Positions 26,920 to 34,551 are shown, counted from the stretch's first letter. The stretch is DNA of 64,000 nt from Chitinophagaceae bacterium (GCA_016710745.1 JADJVB010000012.1:124001-188000); one strand, 5' to 3'. A program made the numbers and translations. The notes: generated from the sequence alone by a model not told the origin.

Positions 26920-26945
26920 GCAATCCGAATTTTTCAAAAAATAAT

Positions 26946-26978
26946 AAAAGACCATCCTGGATAACAGGATGGTCTTTT
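26946..26978. terminator. Bidirectional terminator between metK and the convergent gene
   Basis: A 14-bp perfect stem (26946-26959 with 26965-26978), loop GATAA, with A4 on the left and T4 on the right. It serves metK rightward and the 26996-27448 gene leftward. Confidence 0.9.
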
Positions 26979-26995
26979 GATTTTTAAAAATACGC

Positions 26996-27448
26996 TTATG
27001 GAATTGGATCGACTGGTTTCAAGGGGAGAATGACGCCTGCAAGTGTAATGTTGAAGCCAACCCGATGCAGATAAGCATCGCTGTCACGCACAGCAAGCCC
27101 CAATTCCAAGGTGATGGTGTTAGAACCAAAATTACCATTGGGGTTTACATCTTTTAGCCTGCAGGTGTTTACAGAATGACCGCTGTTTACTGATTGGTTT
27201 TGGTTGAACACTGAATTGAGTGCGGCAAACGGGGCATGATAATGAATGAAAAAACCTTGTCCCTGCGGCAGTGTAGGAATATTAATCTGGCAGGTGATCG
27301 GCACGTTGAGCCAATTTTGAGAGCTACCTTTTGTTTCCGTACGAATGATTCCAGACAAAACAAATAGTATTTCACCATTCATACCGGGGAATCTTACCCA
27401 GTGAAACGACTCAATGTCCTGTTGCGTAAATGTTTGACGATTTGGCAT
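26996..27448 (-). CDS. Hypothetical protein (150 residues), no recognised family
   Basis: A leaderless-looking cytosolic protein beginning MPNRQTFTQQDIESFHWVRF. It is beta-rich, with Asn/Gly-rich turns (NPNGNFGSNTITLELGLAVR), and ends in proline-rich LPLKPVDPIP. I do not recognise the fold. The gene is preceded, 24 bases before its ATG, by a 36-nt element that also precedes the collagen-like lipoprotein gene upstream, so the two genes are probably one co-regulated leftward unit. It shares the terminator with metK. Confidence 0.65.
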   Translation of the reverse strand: MPNRQTFTQQDIESFHWVRFPGMNGEILFVLSGIIRTETKGSSQNWLNVPITCQINIPTLPQGQGFFIHYHAPFAALNSVFNQNQSVNSGHSVNTCRLKDVNPNGNFGSNTITLELGLAVRDSDAYLHRVGFNITLAGVILPLKPVDPIP

Positions 27449-27472
27449 AATTGATAGTTTTTTATTTTTTTT

Positions 27473-27508
27473 GCCTACTCTGTTTCAGGTTTTCGGCAAT
27501 CCCTGGTT
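27473..27508 (-). promoter_or_regulatory. 36-nt repeated leader element, copy 1
   Basis: In reverse-strand sense it begins AACCAGGGATTGCCG and ends CAGAGTAGGC. It is 32 of 36 identical to the copy at 28058-28093 and lies 24 bases before the ATG of the 26996-27448 gene. It contains a possible CAGG...CCTG pairing. It falls between two genes of one strand, so it may act on RNA rather than as a promoter. Confidence 0.6.
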
Positions 27509-27521
27509 AATTCATTAGTAG

Positions 27522-28036
27522 TTATGGCAGATTAAAATAGGCCCTCATTGATTCATAATCACTGATATCATAAGGCGGTGTGCCGCTCCTTCCATTCGTT
27601 AGCACGTTGGCAGGTATAACCAAAATCCTGATAGCTTCAAAGGTTTCGGGTGTGGATGGGGTAGTGCCGCTTTTCATTTCAATGTTGAGAATACTTGCCG
27701 GATTTCTGGGCTCCATATAGGTCCTGTATTCCCTTAGAGCGGTATAACCGTACCCCGGTAATTGATACCAAAGCACGCTTCCGGCAGCTTTGGCATAGCT
27801 GAGTATCAGGCTTTTTTCGGCAATGGATTTTGTGATGCCGGGTAATGTAAAACTAAAAACGCTGCCAGTACCAGAGAATGTTTTACTGCCAAAACTGATC
27901 TGGGTAACATTTGCATTGCCATCAACACCGGGCGTTCCCGGATCTCCTTTGGGGCCTGCTTCTTTTTGCAGGAAACGAATGCAGTGCCGCTGAGCACAAA
28001 AGCGATTGTCATAATCTTAATTGATCACTTTTTCAT
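27522..28036 (-). CDS. Collagen-like-repeat lipoprotein, interrupted reading frame
   Basis: Two frames overlap here. The upstream one reads MTIAFVLSGTAFVSCKK, a lipoprotein signal with its Cys. Adding one base to the T5 run at 27963-27967 joins it to a frame reading CKKEAGPKGDPGTPGVDGNA, which has Gly-X-Y collagen-like triplets. It then continues through a beta-rich domain to the stop at 27522, giving about 163-171 residues. The frame upstream of MTIAF contains ATG AAA AAG at 28034-28036 followed by an in-frame TGA. That ATG lies at the same distance from the repeated leader as the next gene's ATG, so the true start may be there. Without repair no functional product is expected. Confidence 0.6.
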
Positions 28037-28057
28037 GACCTTTTTGATTTATTTTTC

Positions 28058-28093
28058 GCCTACTCTGGTTCAGGTTTTCGGCTTGCCCTGGTT
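28058..28093 (-). promoter_or_regulatory. 36-nt repeated leader element, copy 2
   Basis: In reverse-strand sense it begins AACCAGGGCAAGCCG and ends CAGAGTAGGC, 21 bases before the ATG at 28034-28036. About 25 bases further upstream a CATCTTTG word (one mismatch to TAnnTTTG) suggests the element lies near the start of the transcript. Confidence 0.6.
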
Positions 28094-28184
28094 CTCGTAA
28101 AAGAACAGGACAAAGATGAAAACTCTGCAGGGCCGGTTCTTTGGGTAGACAGCGGAATTTGAGAAATTAATAGCGGAGAATATT

Positions 28185-28200
28185 TCCGTTAAATAACGGA
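28185..28200. promoter_or_regulatory. Dyad upstream of the lipoprotein/two-component cassette
   Basis: TCCGTTA-AA-TAACGGA, a perfect 7-2-7 inverted repeat about 64 bases before the lipoprotein ATG. A near -7 box (TATCTTTC, about 28214) follows. Size and symmetry suit a dimeric LuxR-type regulator such as the one encoded at the end of the cassette, but this is inference. The rest of the 250-base gap before 28264 shows no gene. Confidence 0.4.
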
Positions 28201-28263
28201 TATGGTTTATTATCTTTCGTAATACTTTTATCGGGTAAATATTTTTAACCTAAAAAAATTATC

Positions 28264-28962
28264 ATGAAAAAATTATCTTTTGCAATAAATATCCTGTTAT
28301 TGGGCATTATTGTATTTCAGGCATGCAATTCAAATACAGTGGATAAGCCTTCGGCTCCTAATAAGTCAGACAAACTGCAGGTTAGTGAATTTGATTGTAG
28401 TGATTCGTGTAATAAACGTTTCTGCAAAAAATATTCGATCTCTGATTTGGGAGGTAAGTTAGATGTAGGTTTAATAACTACTTTATCTAACGATTACAAA
28501 GATGATATTGGAAAAGCTTATATAAATGGTGTAAGAAAGGATAGAGATGCATTATCTGTTGTATTTGATGTTGAAAAAATTAAGACCCTTATTTACGAAA
28601 TGGAAACCAAAGCCTGTTTACGTGGGTGCGATCCATCAACTGAATTAGGTATCAGGTACTATTATATAAAATACCCTAAACTCGGTCCTGGATTTGCTCC
28701 AAGAGGTTTAACAGATTTTCCGGAGGAAAATAGTTTTAAACATTCTTTGGCGATGGTTCCTGTGTATAAGATCGCTGGTGAGAAAGATTGGTATGATTAT
28801 GATTTGTTTGGAATGTCTGCTACAACAACGTGTTTCCCGAAAATGCCAACAAGTTCTGCAGGATTACCTTATATGCCTTTTGCATTATTGCCTGATGCAG
28901 GAGATAACCACGGTGGCATTGGTCCTCCACCCGAACCTGGTACTTTTCCAGCAAATAGGTAG
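28264..28962 (+). CDS. Cysteine-rich lipoprotein of unknown function
   Basis: A 232-residue lipoprotein. The signal MKKLSFAINILLLGIIVFQAC ends in a lipobox with Cys at about residue 21. The mature part has a cysteine cluster (FDCSDSCNKRFCKKYS) and a later CLRGCDPS pair, then a Gly/Pro-rich tail (GGIGPPPEPGTFP). I do not recognise the family. Base composition is clearly AT-rich here compared with metK. Its stop overlaps a GTG of the next frame by one base, and the next gene's likely ATG follows 24 bases later. It is first in a cassette with a membrane protein, a histidine kinase and a response regulator, so an envelope sensing or output role is possible. Confidence 0.7.
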   Translation: MKKLSFAINILLLGIIVFQACNSNTVDKPSAPNKSDKLQVSEFDCSDSCNKRFCKKYSISDLGGKLDVGLITTLSNDYKDDIGKAYINGVRKDRDALSVVFDVEKIKTLIYEMETKACLRGCDPSTELGIRYYYIKYPKLGPGFAPRGLTDFPEENSFKHSLAMVPVYKIAGEKDWYDYDLFGMSATTTCFPKMPTSSAGLPYMPFALLPDAGDNHGGIGPPPEPGTFPANR

Positions 28963-28985
28963 TGACTATAAATAAAATTTTAATT

Positions 28986-29636
28986 ATGAGTTGGTTTATT
29001 ATCATACTTAATATACTGGAATTAGCAACGGCATTAACCGGGTTTTTATTCTGGAAAAAAATTAAAGACAGCCACTGGAAATGGTTCCCGATCTATTTGG
29101 GCATCATCTTCCTTACAGAAATGACCGGGGAGTATTTTCTTCATGTAAAGGCTGACCTCAAAACAAATATAGCTGTATATAGTTATTTTGGTATTCCTGT
29201 TCAATTCTTTTTTTTCTATTGGCTCTTTCACCAGCAATTTAAAAATACAAATAAAAGCAAATGGCCGTTAATTTCGGCGGCTGTTTACTTTATAAGCCTG
29301 GTAGCTGATTTGCTTTACATCAGTAAAATTCAGTTTTATTTTGAATCTTTCTCTTATGTCATTGGGTGTGTGTTTTTGCTGGTATTGATTCTTATCTATT
29401 TTAACCGGTTTATTAAAAGCGATGAGATTATAAGGTACAAATCCAGCATGAAGTTTTGGGTCTGTATCGGCCTCCTGGTATTTTATGTTGGTGCTATGCC
29501 ATTCTTTGCTTTCAGGAAAGCTTTGTATGTTGATAACAAAGACTTCTTTTATATATACTGGTATGCCCAGTTTGGGTTGAATTATTTAATGTATTTATTT
29601 TTCATCATTTCTTTTATATGGGGCAAACCGAAATAA
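28986..29636 (+). CDS. Seven-helix-like integral membrane protein, unknown function
   Basis: A 216-residue protein made almost entirely of about seven hydrophobic helices (SWFIIILNILELATALTGF at the start, YLMYLFFIISFIW at the end). I take ATG 28986; a GTG at 28962 overlapping the previous stop is also possible. Its 3' end overlaps the histidine kinase start by 19 bases, so the two are translationally coupled. It may be the sensory membrane partner of that kinase, which itself has only one short helix. This is inferred from gene order. Confidence 0.7.
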   Translation: MSWFIIILNILELATALTGFLFWKKIKDSHWKWFPIYLGIIFLTEMTGEYFLHVKADLKTNIAVYSYFGIPVQFFFFYWLFHQQFKNTNKSKWPLISAAVYFISLVADLLYISKIQFYFESFSYVIGCVFLLVLILIYFNRFIKSDEIIRYKSSMKFWVCIGLLVFYVGAMPFFAFRKALYVDNKDFFYIYWYAQFGLNYLMYLFFIISFIWGKPK

Positions 29637-30028
29637 GAATATTTATTTTCCTGACAAGTATTATAGTGCTGATTTTTATATCAGGCATTATCATATTTTT
29701 ATTTCAATACCGTAAAAAGGTAATAGATGAAAATGAAAAACTGCAAATGAAAGAGAAGCACCATATTGAATTGCTGAATACCCAACTGGAAAGCCAGCAG
29801 CAAACCATGCATTTTATTGGGCAGGAAATTCATGACAGCGTTGCCCAGAAGCTAACTTTAGCATCTATTTACACCCAACGCATGGAATTTGATAACGAAA
29901 TGCCCGGAATAAAAGATAAGCTTACGGGAGTTAGTAAAATCATCAATGATTCATTGCTTGAGTTAAGGGAACTTTCAAAAAACCTTACTGACACTAAATT
30001 GCAAAAGATACAGGAATGCGACCGGTAA
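29618..30028 (+). CDS. Sensor histidine kinase (HisKA_3 type), N-terminal part (frameshifted)
   Basis: A 136-codon frame: one transmembrane helix (residues about 7-29), a coiled-coil linker (ENEKLQMKEKHHIELLNTQL) and the HisKA_3 dimerisation box FIGQEIHDSVAQKLTLA with His72 as phosphoacceptor. The frame stops at TAA 30026-30028 after ECDR. Adding one G in the CGG at 30023-30025 continues it as ECDRVNATNICK into the ATPase domain at 30016-30381. About eight residues usually present between LTDTKLQK and the ECDR helix also seem to be missing, so a somewhat larger deletion is an alternative. This is a NarL-partner type kinase. Confidence 0.75.
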   Translation: MGQTEIRIFIFLTSIIVLIFISGIIIFLFQYRKKVIDENEKLQMKEKHHIELLNTQLESQQQTMHFIGQEIHDSVAQKLTLASIYTQRMEFDNEMPGIKDKLTGVSKIINDSLLELRELSKNLTDTKLQKIQECDR

Positions 30029-30381
30029 ATGCTACAAATATTTGTAAGGCAAGTTTTGAAATTGATGATTTGCCAATCATTAGCATCGGGGTAAAAAGTT
30101 CTTTATTACGCATCGTGCAGGAATTTATTCAAAACAGTATTAAACATTCGGGCTGTAAGGAAATTAAAATAAAATTAAGTGTCTTAAATGATAACCTGGC
30201 CCTGCTGCTGCAGGATGATGGAAAGGGTTTTGATATTGATAAGCCCCAACATACAGGTATTGGCTTAGACAGTATCAGGCGCAGGATACAGATGTTAGGT
30301 GGGGAATATAATTTTACAGGCAGTGCAGGCAAAGGCGTATGCCTGATTATCACAATTCCTATAAACAATGCTAAAGATTGA
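30016..30381 (+). CDS. Sensor histidine kinase, HATPase C-terminal part (frameshifted)
   Basis: A 121-codon frame with the GHKL ATP-binding domain of the same kinase: N box IVQEFIQNSIKHSGCKEI, G1 box DDGKGFD, and GIGLDSIRRRIQMLGG covering the G2 region and the family-typical helix, then a final KGVCLIITIPI strand. The first three residues (MRP) arise only from the shifted frame. The joined kinase would be 254 residues. It ends 3 bases before the response regulator, the usual operon order. Confidence 0.75.
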   Translation: MRPVNATNICKASFEIDDLPIISIGVKSSLLRIVQEFIQNSIKHSGCKEIKIKLSVLNDNLALLLQDDGKGFDIDKPQHTGIGLDSIRRRIQMLGGEYNFTGSAGKGVCLIITIPINNAKD

Positions 30382-30384
30382 GTA

Positions 30385-31033
30385 ATGAAGAAAACGATTG
30401 TTATAGTTGATGATCACCTACTTATCGCTAAAGCCATTGCTTCAATTATAGAACAGTTTAAAGGCTATATTGTATTATATGAAACTGAAAATGGCAGCAG
30501 GTTAATTGAAAAGTTCAGGGTAAAAGAAAATATTCCTGATATTGTTTTGCTTGATATTTCTATGCCGGTAATGAACGGATTTGAAACAGCAGTATGGATA
30601 AAACAAAATTGCCCTGCCATACTGGTAATGGCACTTACCATGCAGGGAGATGATGAATCACTTATCAAAATGATCAAAGCAGGGGCAACGGGTTACCTGA
30701 ATAAAAATGTGCATCCAACCGAATTGGAAAAAGCACTTAACGGTATTACAGATAAAGGATTTTATTATCCAGATTGGGCTACCAGCAGGGTGCTTCATGC
30801 ATTGGCAAACGAAGCATCCGTTTCTGAAACAAATATTAAACTCACGCAAAGAGAAACTGAATTTCTTAAATACACCTGTACCGAGCTTACCTACAAAGAA
30901 ATTGGCGAAAAAAATGTTTTGCAGTGCCCGTACCGTTGAAAGCTACAGGGATTCGGTTTTTGAAAAACTCGGTGTGAAAACAAGGGTGGCGCTTGCATTG
31001 TATGCAGTAAAAAGCGGGTTACATAAATTATGA
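30385..31033 (+). CDS. LuxR/NarL-family response regulator (frameshifted near the C terminus)
   Basis: Receiver domain with DD at residues 9-10 (IVIVDDHLL), phosphoacceptor Asp57 in LLDISMPVMNGFE, the conserved Thr in ALTMQGDDE and the Lys in GYLNKNVHP. The HTH starts at LTQRETEFLKYTCTELTYKEI, then the frame runs off to a stop at 30939. Removing one A from the A7 run at 30908-30914 continues it as EKMFCSARTVESYRDSVFEK and LGVKTRVALALYAVKSGLHK, the LuxR recognition helix and end, for 215 residues. As sequenced, the product lacks the recognition helix. The partner kinase is also interrupted. Confidence 0.8.
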
Positions 31034-31096
31034 AACCAGCAGCTTCTGCCTTAATGTACTCAGCTAACTAAAAGTACAGGTCAGCTAATATTCACC

Positions 31097-31104
31097 TAAA
31101 TTTG
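31097..31104 (+). promoter_or_regulatory. -7 box (TAAATTTG) immediately before the rlmB start
   Basis: An exact TAnnTTTG match ending 4 bases before the GTG at 31109. With the usual -7 spacing the transcript would begin at or next to the start codon, implying a leaderless mRNA. Confidence 0.45.
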
Positions 31105-31108
31105 CACT

Positions 31109-31879
31109 GTGAAAAATTTCAGACAACAACAACATCGCCCCAAAAAAAATACTTTGGTAATTGGCCGCAAAGCGGTTACCGAAGCCATGCAAACTGGTAA
31201 ACAACTGGAACGTATTTACCTGCAAAGTACGGTGCATGGCGAAGCTATTGATGAAATAAAAAAACTGGCCGAAAAAACACAAACGCCCATTAATAAAGTG
31301 CCGGTTGAAAAACTCAACAATTTCAACGTCAGCAACCATGAAGGTTGCGTTGCCTTGATCGCCAAAGTACAGTACCAGGATCTGCAGGATGTGATCTCTT
31401 TTGTAGTTGAAAAAGGAGAAACGCCTTTGTTTTTAATTTTGGATGGAATAACCGACATCAGGAATATCGGTGGTATTGCCAGAAGCGCTTATTGTTTTGG
31501 CGTGAACGCGATTATTATACCGGACAAAGGCGTTGGTGCATTAAATGAAGATGCCCTGCTTACATCAGCCGGCGCTTTGGAAGAAATTGCCGTTTGCCGG
31601 GTGAACAGCCTCATGAAAACAGTTGATGACCTTCACCTCAATGGTATAAAAGTGTATGCCAGTGAAATGAAAGCTGAAAAAAAGACCTACGAAACTAATT
31701 TTGCCGAACCCTGCGCCATTGTGATGGGAGGAGAGGAGAAAGGTATATATCCCGCCTTATTAAAAATATGTGACGGGCAGTTTCAAATACCCATGACCGG
31801 CGATTTTGATTCCCTGAATGTATCGGTAGCCACGGGTATTATTTTGTATGAAGTGATGAAGCAGCGGAGCGTTTCTTAA
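31109..31879 (+). CDS. rlmB: 23S rRNA (guanosine-2'-O-)-methyltransferase RlmB / TrmH family
   Basis: A 256-residue SPOUT methyltransferase with an N-terminal L30e-like RNA-binding domain (LVIGRKAVTEAMQTGKQLER) and the knotted SAM domain: LDGITDIRNIGGIARSAYCF, IVMGGEEKGIYP and the family end motif IPMTGDFDSLNVSVATGIIL. It 2'-O-methylates G2251 (E. coli numbering) of 23S rRNA. The start is GTG 31109; no in-frame ATG precedes the domain. Its stop overlaps the stop of the convergent gene by 4 bases. Confidence 0.92.
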   Translation: MKNFRQQQHRPKKNTLVIGRKAVTEAMQTGKQLERIYLQSTVHGEAIDEIKKLAEKTQTPINKVPVEKLNNFNVSNHEGCVALIAKVQYQDLQDVISFVVEKGETPLFLILDGITDIRNIGGIARSAYCFGVNAIIIPDKGVGALNEDALLTSAGALEEIAVCRVNSLMKTVDDLHLNGIKVYASEMKAEKKTYETNFAEPCAIVMGGEEKGIYPALLKICDGQFQIPMTGDFDSLNVSVATGIILYEVMKQRSVS

Positions 31880-32784
31880 CTGCCTTCATTTTTAAACCGT
31901 ACCCGGTAAGCCAGGCCAATTTTGAAATACAGGTTATCATTTACTGCAGCGTCGGTTTTTGAAACCTGTTTTACCCCCGTTCTTATTTTCCTGAAAAGCG
32001 AATGCCCGGCTTCCACGTTCAATACCATGTTTTTTGTAACGTACCCATCCAGGTAGAGGCCTAACTGGTTTTCATCAATACGCCAGTAACCAGCCGTATT
32101 CGCATACGAATTTGTTATAGCCCTGAAGGTTGCACCATAGTAAAAACGTTTATTTATTTTGTGCTCATAGGTCAGGTTACCGGGTAAAAGGCCAAAGAGG
32201 TTATTCTTCTCATTTATTCTCCAGTCAATACCAACGAGCGGCATCACAAATAAGCCAAATAATTCATTGTTTACATAAAGGCCCAGTTTCCAGGTAAGGT
32301 TTTTATTTCTTTTATAATTTACAACCAGGGCCCCACCAGCCTGCATTTCTGTTTTTTTATTGATACTGCTGTCATTCAGGCGCGCAATACCGGTTATCAA
32401 AAAGCTCCAATGGCTGTTTGGAATTGTCTTGGATAGGGTCACGGGCAAAGCAATGCTGTAATAGTGTTGCCTGTTTGCGTTGCTGATTAGCACAGACCAT
32501 TTTTCGAAAAAGGGACTGAAGATAACTGCATCTTTCTTGTTTTTAAACTGTACCGGCAGATTGGTTCCTACACCGAGATACTGAACCGTTACCCGATTGT
32601 TGTTTTGATTTATAACACCTGCATCGGGACTGGTTGAATATTTCAGATTTACAATATCCAGGAATGGTTGTGCTGAAGTTTTTTGTGATAGCAGTATAAC
32701 CGAAGCGGAGGCGAGTGAAATAAGAGTACAGGATCTTGTTCTCTTAAACAAAAAGGTTTTTTTATATTGCTTATTTATGTTCAT
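31876..32784 (-). CDS. DUF6268-like outer membrane beta-barrel protein
   Basis: A 302-residue exported protein. After a basic, hydrophobic leader ending near TSAQPFLDIVNLKYS it shows alternating beta strands with aromatic girdles (HYYSIALPVTLSK, LYVNNELFGLFVMPLVGID, FYYGATFRAITNSYA) and ends in a strand FKIGLAYRVRF, as outer-membrane barrels do. The pattern resembles the DUF6268 family of Bacteroidota. Its function is unknown. It leads a group of five leftward envelope genes ending at 35241, but the gaps of 26-52 bases do not prove one operon. Confidence 0.65.
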   Translation of the reverse strand: MNINKQYKKTFLFKRTRSCTLISLASASVILLSQKTSAQPFLDIVNLKYSTSPDAGVINQNNNRVTVQYLGVGTNLPVQFKNKKDAVIFSPFFEKWSVLISNANRQHYYSIALPVTLSKTIPNSHWSFLITGIARLNDSSINKKTEMQAGGALVVNYKRNKNLTWKLGLYVNNELFGLFVMPLVGIDWRINEKNNLFGLLPGNLTYEHKINKRFYYGATFRAITNSYANTAGYWRIDENQLGLYLDGYVTKNMVLNVEAGHSLFRKIRTGVKQVSKTDAAVNDNLYFKIGLAYRVRFKNEGS

Positions 32785-32825
32785 TTTTTAGTGTATATAA
32801 AAATGATAGGTTTATTAAGATTTGA

Positions 32826-33374
32826 CTATAAAAATCCGGTGCTTGAAACAATTATTGCAAGAATGCCGATAATAATGCCGATTATACCAACTCCAGCCAC
32901 TGTCCAACCAATTATGGTACCGGTTACATGACTTCTTTTAGTTTTAATTTTATCTTTTTCGATAATTTCCGCTTTTTGAATATTTTCAAAAGCGAGTGTA
33001 TATGCTCCGGTTTCTATTTTATTACCAGGTATTGTATAGATATGCACTTCGTTTAAAACACCGGTTTCATCTTCATTCGCATAATCTTTTGCTTTGTATT
33101 TCATGTTACCTGCAGTTCCTTCGGTGACATAAAGTTTATGTTCAACGGGTAGATCTTCTAATGTGCATTGAACATTTTTACGGTCACTGCTCATAGAAAT
33201 ATTTTTCATAACAAAAGCTTCATTGCCGTTACGCAGGATGTAATACTTACTGCTATCCTGAAAATCATTGAAACTTGCCGCTTTTGTAGGTTCAGTAGCT
33301 GTGATCGCTTTGTAATAATTACTGCAGGAAGCCAAAAGGATGACACTAATCAGCGGGATTAATAACTTTTTCAT
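32826..33374 (-). CDS. Lipoprotein with C-terminal membrane helix, unknown function
   Basis: A 182-residue protein. The lipoprotein signal MKKLLIPLISVILLASC has its Cys at residue 17. A soluble beta-rich domain (EAFVMKNISMSSDRKNVQ, LPVEHKLYVTEGTAG) follows, then a glycine/isoleucine-rich hydrophobic end (GIIGIIIGILAIIV). A basic KIKTKRSHV stretch precedes the helix. I recognise no family. The lipid anchor plus a C-terminal helix suggest attachment to a membrane at both ends. Confidence 0.6.
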   Translation of the reverse strand: MKKLLIPLISVILLASCSNYYKAITATEPTKAASFNDFQDSSKYYILRNGNEAFVMKNISMSSDRKNVQCTLEDLPVEHKLYVTEGTAGNMKYKAKDYANEDETGVLNEVHIYTIPGNKIETGAYTLAFENIQKAEIIEKDKIKTKRSHVTGTIIGWTVAGVGIIGIIIGILAIIVSSTGFL

Positions 33375-33401
33375 AATTATTTTTTTGTTTTTGAATAATG
33401 A

Positions 33402-33959
33402 TTAAAATCTTACATAATTGGTTATTTCAGATTTTTTCTCTCTATAGAATTTTGTCCGTCCATTTATCGGAAAGCTTAGGAATAATTTTTTATTTACCAG
33501 TAACCCAATCACCATGGCGGCAGTTCCGCCGGCTGCTCCTGCAATGAGGGCGGTATTTCTTCTTCGCCGGTTGCTGGATGTGGTTCCTTCAATGGCTGTA
33601 TATACTAATTCCCAAAAGCTGGTTTTCCCGTCATTATTTTCGTCTCCTAAATTTTTTGTGAGGCCTGCAGCTACGGTAAAACCAAGCACCGAAACCACTG
33701 CAGCTCCCAGGATAGTGGTACCCGGTTGATTTCTTACTTCCAGTTTTTTGATATGATCCACTGCTATAATAATGTTACTGTTTTCATTGGGTATTTTTCC
33801 GGAAACGATCGTTACTGTGGAATCGGAATAAGTAACAAAATATCCCTTAACAGTTGCTGAGTCAGAAACAATCTTTGCTTTGTAGGTCAGTTTTTCCTGC
33901 GGCTTGTATTGGGCTAAGCTGCCAAGCGGGAGGAATAATATCATTAAAATTGCTTTCAT
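33402..33959 (-). CDS. Exported protein with glycine-rich hydrophobic segments, unknown function
   Basis: A 185-residue protein with a short signal (MKAILMILFLPLGSLAQ), a beta-rich N-terminal domain (KIVSDSATVKGYFVTYSDST), a hydrophobic glycine-rich stretch (GAAVVSVLGFTVAAGL), an Asp/Asn-rich EF-hand-like loop (GDENNDGKTSFWELV) and a second hydrophobic stretch (ALIAGAAGGTAAMVIGLL). The DENNDGKTSFWE segment is spaced like a calcium-binding loop, but one copy alone is weak evidence. Family not recognised. Confidence 0.6.
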   Translation of the reverse strand: MKAILMILFLPLGSLAQYKPQEKLTYKAKIVSDSATVKGYFVTYSDSTVTIVSGKIPNENSNIIIAVDHIKKLEVRNQPGTTILGAAVVSVLGFTVAAGLTKNLGDENNDGKTSFWELVYTAIEGTTSSNRRRRNTALIAGAAGGTAAMVIGLLVNKKLFLSFPINGRTKFYREKKSEITNYVRF

Positions 33960-33986
33960 GATAATGTTTTTAACTGGTTAGGTTTG

Positions 33987-34499
33987 TTATTTTCCAATTG
34001 GAATGGTCAAACTAACCCCTGTTATATATTTGCTTACATTTGACGGTACACCAAAGCCTGTTTTTTTAGTATCAACCATTACGTTGGCCTTGTGTTTGAA
34101 TACGCTGGCCATAACCATTAATGGTATGCTGGCAATACCAGTTACTGCACTAGCTACAAATAAAGTGGTAATAGTTTTGTCCCTTGTATCATAATTATTG
34201 GGAGTTGAAGTGCTGCTGCTTACCAGAACCCCCGATACGCCAAGAACAAGGCCAGCCCCCAGTAAGGTTAAACCTGTAATCCTCATATTCCTGCTTTTGC
34301 GCTGGTAAAAATCGTGATCATTATCAGGAAGAGGTACAGGAGTTAAAAGCTCATTTTTAGAAATAGAATAATTCGTTTGCAGTGATTCAAGTGTTGATAT
34401 CGTGAAGCCGGAAGCATCAATGAACTTGCTTTCTTGCTGAGCTTTGGTTTGAACGGCTAAACTGGTTGTCAGCACCAGCACTAATAGTAGCTTTTTCAT
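33987..34499 (-). CDS. Exported membrane-associated protein, unknown function
   Basis: A 170-residue protein with a signal peptide (MKKLLLVLVLTTSLAVQTKAQ), a polar N-terminal region, the basic turn YQRKSRNMRITG, and two hydrophobic helices (LTLLGAGLVLGVSGVLV and LFVASAVTGIASIPLMVMA) separated by a Ser/Thr/Asn loop. Its layout (signal, soluble part, two glycine-rich helices) is like that of the neighbour at 33402-33959, so the two may be distantly related or functionally linked. Family not recognised. Confidence 0.6.
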   Translation of the reverse strand: MKKLLLVLVLTTSLAVQTKAQQESKFIDASGFTISTLESLQTNYSISKNELLTPVPLPDNDHDFYQRKSRNMRITGLTLLGAGLVLGVSGVLVSSSTSTPNNYDTRDKTITTLFVASAVTGIASIPLMVMASVFKHKANVMVDTKKTGFGVPSNVSKYITGVSLTIPIGK

Positions 34500-34551
34500 G
34501 ATTATTTGTTTTATATAGTTATCAATTTAATTTTTTCTGAATTGTAAAGAA

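Noticed and set aside
30908..30914. Programmed frameshift in the response regulator
   Set aside because: The run is slippery, but similar indels occur in unrelated genes of the window and no stimulatory hairpin is evident, so it is kept only as part of the general indel finding.
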